From contig NC_056552.1 of assembly GCF_910596095.1 (NCBI RefSeq), positions 17,619,111 to 17,683,110 on the forward strand: a stretch of DNA of 64,000 nucleotides, read 5' to 3'. The position numbers and the translations under genes are program-made. Origin of the DNA: Thunnus maccoyii (taxonomy: Eukaryota; Chordata; Actinopteri; Scombriformes; Scombridae). The notes beneath the pieces are model-generated. The model did no database searches. It was not told where the DNA came from and saw only the letters and a list, made by a program, of their open reading frames with translations. Shown here piece after piece: positions 13,401 to 23,900 of this stretch (positions are counted from its first letter, which is position 1; each line of letters starts with the position of its first letter).

Positions 13401-16334
13401 TCGTCCAGTTAGGACATTCATGTGAGTAACTATTCATTAGTTAGGAGCAAAATATAAATTGATTTTTATGATCATTTTAAAAATGTTTAAAAAAAAAAAA
13501 AACTTCTGGGGCACCCCCATATTTTTCAGTGCATTATGATTTTTTGTTGATGTGTAAAAATTAATAAAAGACACAATTACCAAGATCTCTGGAAAAACTA
13601 AGACATGACATCATGTTTAAATGAAGGACCACTCATCCTCTGATAATGTAATGATTATGTTATTTTCTGTTAGCAAAACCTATGCTAACTACAATTAGCA
13701 TTCAAAATTTTAAAAATATGATTAGTGAAGAATATAACTACAATCTACAATAATGTAGTTATTGACCTGTCTTCAAAATGTAGAAATGATGACAAAATTT
13801 AAAAACTATGTTATTTTGCTTTGTTTAAGGCCTAAAAACTTTAAAAATAAACCTCTAAAGTAAATTACCAATTTACTAAACTTGACCTTTAAAAAAAAAT
13901 ATTTTACTCAATGTAAGATAGAAATCAATAAAATCAAATGATCTTGATGAGATAACAGGCATTATGTTAATTAAAAAGTCTGTAGATACCTAAAATCTAA
14001 ATTACTAGAGGGGGCATCTTACTCCAGATAGGGGGGTGTGATGCCCCTTTAGCTTATTTTTTTGTATTTGCTATTACAGTAGAACTACATTTAAAACTCT
14101 GCTAACATATTACCCCACAAAATATGTTGGTTTATACATAATGATACTGTACATAGTGAAATCACATTGAAATACCTTGTATCTTTTCAGTAAATTGACA
14201 ATGTTCTTAAGGGGGCGTCTTCCCCATCTTACCCTACTGTTGGAGTTTCTTTATTCATTGGTGATCAGTTTTATATATATATTATTTGTCCTAGAGGTTT
14301 AAGATTTATTTTATAAGTGAGTTGTACATTTTTTTAAAATAAGCTTACACTGTAGGTGAGAAAACTTGGCTTGAATTCATATGAGTAATATTGAAAGAAT
14401 TTGTATTTTTGTGGAGGTGGTTATTTTTGTTGGGTGTATTCTGTGGATGCATCACTGACAGCGAGTGTGTGTGTGTGACAGGTGATTGAATCATCCAAGC
14501 GCTGGTGGAAATGTCGTAATCGGTTCAACCAGATCGGCTTTGTTCCCTTCAACATCCTGGAACCCATGGCTCACATAGACAGCCCTGTCACCAACAAACC
14601 CCCCAGCGTAAGACACAACTGCTCGCACGCATCGCACTATTTTTGAACTGCTTAGCTTTCCATATCAAACAGGTGCTCTCACCTGTACATACCTGAGTGA
14701 ATTCCAGTGTACTTTTTCTCTCTCTCTCTCTCTCTTTCTCTCCACTCCACATTCCTGCAGGCTCCAGCCCCGCCTCCCCTCGCCAAGACTTTCTCTGCAG
14801 TCCCACCCAGCCCTCCTGCTGCTCCACCCCAGACCCCGTCACCCCAGCGCCCACGCAGCTTACCGCCGTACAGCCAACATATACCAGCTGCAGAGGACAC
14901 AGATAAAGGTAGCAAACTACAGTATATGTCATAGCGTAGGAGGTGTGGGTGTGTCACATTTAAATGTTGTGATAAGGTGGTTTGACTATAGGGAGCTATA
15001 ATGTCCCAGATTCCTGCAAAGGTGCTGCGTAACTGTGAGTCAGAGATTAAAAACACAAAGGAAGATATGGGATGGACAGTGGTGGGAAAACTACCGGAAT
15101 GCCTCACTGGTATTTCCTTTAAGTATAATTTTAATTGTAGATAGCTTTGTTTTTAAAGAAGTTAGTCGGGATCTGCCTTTAACTGGAAACAAAACCCATT
15201 AAAACTTAAAACAATCCAAAAACACTCACCGCAAGGTCCATTTAGTGGCTGTTCTGGATCTTTTGAACTTTGAATCACAATCTTCTTCAGCAGAGGAGTT
15301 TGCCAAGTTCTCACTGACTTGTAGATGATCAAAATTAAAGATTTTGAGCACTTTAAGGACTTCTTGTTAATAGAGACAGATTACTTATGTTGACTGTCAC
15401 CACAGCTGGCCTGTTTAAGATACTTATGGCCAAAAATATTATACTCAAACAATAACAAGCACACAAAAAGATACACATTAGTTTGCAGTGAGGTAGTTTT
15501 CTATAATGGGAATCAAATGATTGCCTTCAATTGTGTGAAGCCTGACTCTACATTATCATTTGGGCAGTAAAAGGCTTAAATATCACCATTATTTCTTTCA
15601 CCTCCCGTCTTCTCAGTCATGTTGGTGAATGACGAGCTGCTCCAGAGGCTGACCAATGGAAAGGCCCATCTGAACAAACCCCTGGTCATCCCTCGTTCCT
15701 CGGACACCTCCGTTCCTCTGAACTACACCTCCCCTCCAGAGGAAGTAGCCGAGTGGCTCAGAGGGAAGGGCTTCAGTGAACCGTGAGTAACGTCACAACT
15801 GCGGACCGCAGATCAGATTACACACTGGAAGTACTAACAGTTCCATCAACACTGATTTATAGATTTGAAGGGAATGAAATAGAAAAGACGGGAAATGTAA
15901 TTAACCACTGTGCAGAGGTGTATCCTGTGTAAATGTTATCATGACGTAGATTTGTTATTGTTTGGAGTCTGGCTTTAGAGTCACTTGTGTTTTGTGTCTC
16001 TCAGGACGGTGTCATGTTTGGGAGTGCTGACAGGCCCCCAGCTCTTCTCCCTCAACAAGGAAGAGCTACGAGCTGTGATTCCAGATGAGGGCGCCAGAGT
16101 GTACAGCCAGCTCACTGTGCAGAAATCTATGCTAGAGGTCAATTAGTTTTCACCTTATCACCACACAGCGTGCTCGTTGACAGCAACGCTCTGACTCTTC
16201 TTTTTTTTTTACCTTTATCTGTTCTAATCTGTTCTTGTTTTCTGCAGGATGCCAGAAGGGCCACAGAGTTGGAGGCAGTCATGGAAAAGCAGAAAATGAA
16301 GGTTGATCTGAAACTGGAGAGCAGCACATTGTGA
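7435..16334 (+). CDS. eps8l1: EPS8-like protein 1 (actin/EGFR-signalling adaptor)
   Basis: Cytoplasmic adaptor of the EPS8 family, linking receptor signalling to Rac and actin. Coding exons: 7435-7464, 7569-7727, 7858-8007, 8117-8199, 9398-9510, 9815-9870, 9979-10108, 10228-10316, 10400-10474, 11584-11732, 12288-12432, 12912-12967, 13058-13166, 14482-14607, 14761-14908, 15617-15782, 16005-16137, 16248-16334; all phases join to 667 aa. The PTB domain covers about residues 4-140 (ISRYLVNHLLTFSL to [10 protein letters not shown]). A helical region with [18 protein letters not shown] and a Lys-rich patch follows, then the SH3 domain at about 424-478 ([18 protein letters not shown]), a Pro-rich linker, and a C-terminal SAM-like effector region at about 575-645 ([18 protein letters not shown]). 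WEDPVE and the tail [10 protein letters not shown] point to EPS8L1 rather than EPS8, L2 or L3. The start is set by an in-frame stop just upstream in the same exon, so the protein lacks the N-terminal extension of longer mammalian forms. Confidence 0.9.
13490..14240. repeat. AT-rich insertion with G/C-run ends in eps8l1 intron 13
   Basis: A ~0.7-kb very AT-rich stretch contains opposed C/G runs: TGGGGCACCCCC near 13507, GGGGGGTGTGATGCCCC near 14031, and GGGGGCGTCTTCCCCATCTT near 14212. This pattern resembles fish repeats with GGTAAGATGGGG ends, but paired termini and a target duplication could not be defined. No exon is seen here. Confidence 0.3.
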
Positions 16335-16776
16335 GGAGCAGGTGTCTACATCACGAGGAGTGTCGGATGAGGGGATTGTGTTCTTCTGGTAGAGCTGTCA
16401 CTTAACAACGGACTCTTGAATTTTTAAATATATTTACCAGAGAACAAACACTCGACAGTGACTTCAAACATGTCTATGAAGGGCATCATGCCATCATGGT
16501 CATTATGACATATCTGGTTCATCTCAAGACCAAAGTATTTGGCAGTGATTGAGAAATGAAGCTTTTAATTGAAGCAGGACTGTGCTAATTAGATAATTTA
16601 ACATTAAAATTCATTTCTTTGTAAAATATCTTCAATTTCATGTGAAGTTTTCTTCACATCTAATTTCTGCTTAGGACTAACTTAAACAAGCTGTATTTAT
16701 CTTTTGTTTGTAAAATACTAATGTAATAATTCATCCATGATTAACACACCGTCCATGACGAGAAACTCCAGCACGC

Positions 16777-16782
16777 AATAAA
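16777..16782 (+). terminator. eps8l1: Poly(A) signal of eps8l1
   Basis: Canonical AATAAA 443 bp after the stop codon. It is the first canonical signal in the 3' UTR and is followed by a T-rich tract at about 16797-16804, consistent with a downstream element. Confidence 0.65.
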
Positions 16783-16911
16783 GGTTCAAATGTGATTTTT
16801 TTTTAATTGAGAACTTAAAGAAAGATTTCCAGCAGAACATAAACAGATATGACTTCACACATTAGGTAAAGCAATGCATCCTTTAAAATCTGCTTTACAT
16901 TTAATTATACA

Positions 16912-16917
16912 TTTATT
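16912..16917 (-). terminator. luc7l: Candidate distal poly(A) signal of luc7l
   Basis: TTTATT on the plus strand is AATAAA on the minus strand, about 1 kb beyond the luc7l stop. If used, the luc7l and eps8l1 transcripts end tail-to-tail within about 100 bp. A second candidate (TTTATT near 17060) lies closer to the stop, so the choice is uncertain. Confidence 0.35.
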
Positions 16918-17942
16918 CATGAAGGAATTTGTCCAAATTGGGTCAAAATTTCAATTTATGACTAATAATAAAAGGTGTGTACAGTTTTAGCATAATTTCC
17001 ATTGTATCATTTCTGAACCTACTGCTTCACATGCCGACACTAACTCTGCCATTCTTACCATTTATTTTCAGTATGTTAAATAACAGAAATTATGATAGAA
17101 ACAAATTATAAAACAAGAGACTTGCCACCAATTTAAACAAGCATTTACTTATACAGGCCAATCTGACCCGTTTCCCTTCACTACTGGCAGCATAAAATAA
17201 AACTTGATCAGTTAAAAAAAAAAAAAAAAAAAGAAAACAGGACATGTTGAGAGACATAAGGGAGACACTAATACTAGATTTAAAACCTCTTCCTTTTGAA
17301 TTTGTGTATGTAAAACTTTATCAAACTAAGTAGACAAATATGTGGAGAGACATCTGACATCAGTTGCAGTTTACCAGGAGCTGGTGAAAAGAATCTTCAG
17401 AGGGAGATAAAACTTGATAGGACAAGGCTTTTCAGACTATGACAATCAGCAGGCCCAAAAAAAAAAAAACCAACAAAAAAAACCAAAACATATTTACAGA
17501 CATATTCTATATAAAAAAAAAAAAAAAAGTCAGTTAATAATAAGTTGAATATGGATGAGTTACATTTTATACTCGAGTCCAGCAGACCATCAGTTTATGC
17601 TTGCTTTTTCTATTGGAATCATTGTAGGGTAGTTTATAACAACACATGGGATGTATTTGATACAGACAGACTACCAAATTACAGATTTGGGTATTGCAAT
17701 ACACTACTGATCAATAACTAACCACCCCCCCAATCCATACAATCTGATATATCTGGATGCTAGAAAGGTGACTTCATACAATATTTCAGGTATAACTGTA
17801 AAAGCAAACAAAGGAGCCAGGCGGGAGAACGAAGGGGTCAAGGCAAGGACTGTGTGTGGAACATCGGGTCATTATATGGACAGAACAGCTGAGAGAGAGA
17901 CACAGGAGGAGGTTGTGTGTTGTCGTGGATGGAGTTTGGTCT

Positions 17943-20900
17943 TCAGAGGTCCCCCATGTCCCTGTCCTCTGCCCGGCGGGAGTCTGATCTGCCGTTCACA
18001 CCGTCCCTCCTGTCGCGCTCTCGCTCCCGTGAACGATCTCTGGACGAGCGCTCTCGGTCTCTGGACGACCTGGTGGATAAGATCGTACAAGATATTCAAT
18101 GACGTGACACAGATACAGGAGCACAAAGAAAGAAGTGTATTTATAAACAGTCAAATTATAAGATTGGCAATGTTGAGGTTTATTTTGAGTTTATGATCAC
18201 CGGACGTGTGCAAAAGAACATAAAAACACTAACACATTTGCAAGCTTCTGCCAAAAAATTATTGTAATACCATGAGTTGTGTCCAAGGACTGTTGTCACT
18301 ATTTATAAACCTTGAAACAGTTTGTTAGATGAACAAGTGATCTGTTTAACACCTCACACCTACAGCAGATCCTGCTGTGCTGGTTTGCACTAGTTATACA
18401 GTATCTTGCCACAATTGTCTGTCACCTTTTTTAGCTTTTCAACAGTTTCAATAGGGACATTCCTACTGGAACAACTAGAACCGATGAAGATGAAGAGTAA
18501 TATCCAAATACTGAAAGTGAGGCTAAGGTTATAAGTATATTTGGGACCACATAGGACTTCCAACAGTGTTTGAAATGTGTTCAGTGTAGACTGAGTGTTG
18601 TCCGTTGATAATCTATTTTCCAGAGACATATTGCTGCTTTTGTCACACCATAAAAAAAGTTTTAGGGATAAAAAAAAAGAAAAAAAAACAGTTAAAAGTC
18701 AAAATAAAACTGTTTTATACTGCCAAAGCAGAGAGGAAAACTTAGGTCTCAGACAAAGCTATAAAACTTTTTGTAGATTTTTTTATTTTCTAATAAAAGC
18801 ATCCATCTTGACGAGTCTAAAAGAAATTTATACTTGAAAACCCAAGCAAAGCCCAGAGATAGCTGTCTAACCAGCCACAAGCCCCTGCTGTGAACTGTGA
18901 GCTTTGTTTACTTGTGTCTGGAGCTCTGCTCGTGGCTGTGACGGTGGCCTCTGCTGCGGGAGCGGGACCTGCTGCGATGCCGCCTCCTCCTCTCCCTGGA
19001 GCGTGAGCGTGAGCGACGCCTGTCTCGTGACGTGGAGCGTGAGCGCCTCCTTCTACGGTCACGAGAACGGGACCTGATGAAAAATGAACACTTTAGAATT
19101 TATCTGAATACGTTTTGAGCATATTAGATAATGATGAATACAGTTTATATAGATATACAGCTGGAAACTTTCTCACCTTCTATGCTCTCTGCTCCGTGAT
19201 CTGGTCCTATGAAATACAGGGATGACAAAACCAAAAGTTTAACAGTAAAACATACACTTCATTAAAAAAAAAAAAAAACTGCCACGGTTGTCATCAGGAT
19301 TAGAAATGTCTTCACTCACCTCCTCCTCATCCTCTCCTCTTTCTCCCTCTCTTCTCGTCTCTTTAAGCGCTCCTGGTTCCTTTTCTCCTGCTTGTCGACC
19401 ACCGTTTTCTGATCACATGAAAACACAGTATCCAATTAGATTTCAAACATACTTAACCCATTTCTCAAGACAGTTTATGACCCATCTTTTTCTTTTCTGT
19501 AGGTCTTCCAATAAGTGTATATATATGAGATAATCATATTTCTGTAGTAATGGCTTTAAAGTGTACATGGTAAAACATACTTTTAGTTGGTCCAGTTTCT
19601 CTCTGATCTGGATGAAGCCCAGGTGAAGCTTCCCACCAAAATGGTCTGCCAGACGACGGTCGTTGTCATGGAGACCCAGGTAAGCGGAGCACACCTCACA
19701 CACCCGCAGCTTCTGCTGCTGGAAACTGGAGGCAGGCATGGAGTTTCTGTATTCTTCCTGAGAGGACAAACAAGAGATAGAAGAGAGGCATTGAAGGATC
19801 AATGGCTGGTGTGAGAAAAGAAACACCACACCCCTGTAAGCTGGAAGTACTTTACAAGCACTCTCACCTCTGCATCCTTCTTCCTGGTGCGGACTTTCTC
19901 CACTTCCTGCAGCACCTTCTGGGCTTCATCCACATTTCCCTCAGCTCCGAGCTGCTCTGCCTTGGCCAGGAGCTTCCCGATTTCCTCATTCAGCTCGTGG
20001 ACTTTCTCTGCCTACAATACAGCCCCAAACAACAATTTATATGTGATCATGTCCAGCCCAAAACACACTGTTATAGTAAACTGGATGCTGCATAAAAAAA
20101 GTTAAAGACTTGGTTTATACAAGTCAAATATGTAATTTCACAATATGTGTACAAAAATCCTTTTTACTCACCTTTGCTGCCACCTCAGCACTGATCTCTT
20201 CTTGAGTCTCAGCCAGGCGCTTCTTGGCTAGTTCTGTCCTCCGGTCACAGTCAGCAATGAATGACTCCAGGTGATCCACCGCCTTTAAAAAGAGAGGAAA
20301 TTATTAAAACTGAATAAAGACTCAAACATCTGACCCTGTAGAGCTGTGCTGATTTTTTTTATTTTTTTTATTTGGTCATTTTTGCCTTTATTGGGTAGTG
20401 AAATGGCAAACAGGAAGCAAGGGGAGTAAATAAACTGTGCTGATTTTTAAATTATTTGGTTTGCAGTGATCGACATACACAAACAAAAGCAATTCATAAC
20501 TGTCAGTCGAGGGTTTTCCCTTGAGGTGATAACACTTCAGTTAACTCAGCATGTATGTGAGCTTTATCCGCTCATCCAACAAACCCTGAAAATTTAATTT
20601 TCTAGGCTACACCTACAGTTTCCTATTTTCACTCAACACATGTTATCTAAACAGGACTGTGGTCATTTTGTTGCTGCAACTCAATGACATAAGTGGAAAA
20701 CACCATTACAGTAATTATGTTTATATAGTAAACAGTGCAGTTACTGTGGGCTTCTCAAAGTGGTAGTACTTCATACTGATCTGAAACTGCTTTTGTTTGC
20801 TGTTACTGTTTAACTTTAATACTAAAAGATGACAGCAAGTATACAGCTCTTACAAAGTCAGCCATCCACTGTTATTACGATTGCAGCACATTTGTATTAT

Positions 20901-23900
20901 TTATGGTAGCACATCACTTACGTCAAGCTCAAAAAAGAGATCTCTCTCCTTGGAGGCAATTTCATAATCTGCCCGAAGTGCCAGGTCATGGATCTTCGTG
21001 CACTCTCCCAGGTCCATACGCTATCAGCAAAAACAAGCAGACATGACTTTAACTGCAGGAATTCAAATATGAATGAATGACATCAAACAAGCTGAGATTA
21101 CTGATAGAACATAGTACTGATATCTTGTGAAGAATCAAGAGTGTTTTTAAAGCGTTCAATGCACTGAAATAGATCCTGGTATCATTGCTGGGTGCTATGA
21201 GCAACATTGTAGGCCACTTACAGTTCCAGACAAGATGTCGTGTGGACAGCAGTTGAGAAGATGACTTTTGCAGACTCGCTCGTCAGTGAACTTGACCCTC
21301 TGCCGTGTCTCATCCCCTGAAACAGTCCAAAAAAAACAACCAATGAGAAAGACCTCACATATTTGTCAGCAGGGGCGAGGTATCCAGTGCTTTAACATAT
21401 TTTTACTGTGATTGCAATACATTAATGGGTCAGACACATGTCACAATAACTGCACTCAAAAGATTCTGTGCCCAAATCAAAATCCTATATTTCTAAATGT
21501 CTCTATTATTTACCAGTAATAGAGTAACTGTGCCTCTGTTGGTGTGTCAACATAACAGAAGTAAATGTTACATGTGGCTCTGTGTGTACTCTACGTGGCA
21601 CTCTCTGCTATTCTTGGTGCTTACCTTAACCAAGCCTCAATGAAACTGTAACAATATCAGAGCCTCAAATCAGTTTAGCTTGTGATAAGGCTCAGTGTCC
21701 ACTCTGTAAATGTGGAGCATTATGAGTAAGGGCACATTACTGGTAAATGGCTTCAAAGCTACCTTATATTACATGTCAACACATTAGTTAAAAATGTGCC
21801 TATGACTGTGATAAGATATGTAATAATTCCAGACAATTGTTCCAGCCAAGCCCTTTACAGATATGAAACACTGAAAAGAAATTCAAAACAAAAATACAAA
21901 TGAAATCCAAGGAAAGAAATTTGGTTTATACACACTGCGATCTGCACCACATACTGTACCCTTCTGCATCTTCAAGACCTCAGCTGCAGAATTTTAAACC
22001 CGCTGTAGAAAAGTATAAATTGGAACAGTTTTCTTGCCCATACCTGTAGTAAGAAGTTGGGAGTCATACACAAGTCAGATTGTAAATGATGTGTGCAAAG
22101 TTTTTTGTCTCGACTGAAAATTGCCTTCTATAAAACAAGACGTCTAATGGAAAACTGCTCGTTTGGATTCAGCGCGACCAGACGTCTTAGCTCAAGCTGT
22201 ATAATACTGCTCCAAATTTTAATTCTAGTGCCATTGAAGAATTAAAAAAAAAAAAAAAATCTACAATAACTTCCGGAAGGCAAACATATTGTTTGGATAT
22301 TCATCATAACAGCTTTAAAAATTATGTGTGACTCACGGCTCGATGAACATGAGGCTTTTCTGCAACTCCTTTGCAGATTGATGTAGGCTGGCAAAGATAC
22401 ACTGAACCTTAATGAATAAAATAAAGGGGCCACAATTGTTCAGTTTGTATGCAACATATGTTGGGAAGAATTTGATATTAATCTCATCACACATACACCC
22501 ACAAACTCACAACACAAATCCACTCGCACTGGACAGATCGAATTATCAACTTATTAAAAAGGATAATCCACAGGGCTTCAGTTCAATTCAATCAACTGTC
22601 AGGATGAACCTGATTTATAAGATGGCAGAGCAGCAATAAGCTGTTGTTTTCTGCCCATGACAGCTGATTTACATGTTAATGTTTGTATCCAAATGGCTGA
22701 AAACTGCTGCTAAAATTAGATTTTTGAACGTCATGCTTTAATAAAACAGAAATGATATATAAATGATAGTATCTTCTTATTCTGAACAGATTTGCATTAG
22801 TTCAGTTCATGAAGTACACAGGGACAGATAGACATCACTTATAAAATTATTTTTTTATTTATAGTTAAAGCAGAACAACCAATTAAGACAAAATTATTAT
22901 CTATATTTACATGTGTTTATTTAGTAAAATGAAGTCTGTTTTACGTGAGTGCTGCACTTACTAAGTGATATTTTAAGATCCTTGAACCACACTTAATTAT
23001 TTCCATTTAATGCTGCTTTAAACTTTCATTCCACTAATTTCATGAACAAGGTTTTACAGGTTACTCTGCTGATGGAGATTTTAAATACAAAACACATGAT
23101 CAACTTAAAACATAAAATATGATGTACTGATATAGAATAAATTACCCAGCAGTATATAAGTACCTAACATTATCTCCATCTCACAATAAACATTACTAAA
23201 ATGCTACATAACCATTAATGCATTAGCAATAACAGTTAAAGAACTGTAACATCATAAAACACATACACGGGCCATTCTACTACACTACGAGTACTTTTAG
23301 TTTTGATACGTACTTGTGTATGTATATAAAAGTAGGACTTTCAGTTTTATATTGTTATTAATCAGAGTATTTCTTTCACCACTGGCAACATTGTACTACT
23401 GAGGTTGAATGCATATTAATCATCAATCATCGTCAGCGGGATATGAACATCTGTGATAAACACATCGCCAAAGATAAAAATAATAAAATAATTTTATTTA
23501 CAGGTGCCATATTTTAAACTGCCATGTTTATTTTATATTAATTTAATTATTTAAGTTGTTTTTTTGTCCCAGATAATTTTTTATTTGAACACTGTATGGT
23601 TAGAGATGTTTTTGTTGAGTTTAGAAGAGAATATTTTAAAATGAGCGGGGGAAATTACACTTTAAATTTCTTATAGTTATAATGTCTTATTTAAATTAAT
23701 GTTCTGTTTAATTCGTTGTTCAGTTTATTTCATTACTTTATTCAGTGATCGTAGGCTATTCAGTGTTTGGGGTCTATGTTAACAGTGTACCTGTTAAAGC
23801 AGAAAGACAATATGCACACTTCAGTATTTATTTATTGCAAGTCATATCGTCATCGCAATACTGAACGATGTTATGTGAACAATGTTGCACATTGCAGATT

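Larger units (their letters stand above)
16335..17942. other. Convergent 3' UTR region, eps8l1 / luc7l
   Basis: The eps8l1 3' UTR runs to about 16.8 kb. The rest is most likely luc7l 3' UTR, with several A-rich tracts (17213-17232, 17458-17470, 17511-17528). No other gene is seen. Confidence 0.5.

Noticed and set aside
14679-15107. 142-codon minus-strand open frame
   Set aside because: Antisense shadow of eps8l1 coding exon 15 and its flanking intron; low-complexity, no recognisable family, no splice signals of its own.
17768-18196. 142-codon plus-strand open frame
   Set aside because: Antisense to the last luc7l exon, whose RS-rich codons leave the opposite strand open by chance.
18908-18910. 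TAA at 18908-18910 as the only luc7l stop
   Set aside because: Splicing at AA|GTAAAC joins in frame to a downstream exon with the conserved LUC7L tail; the TAA is kept as a possible short-isoform stop.
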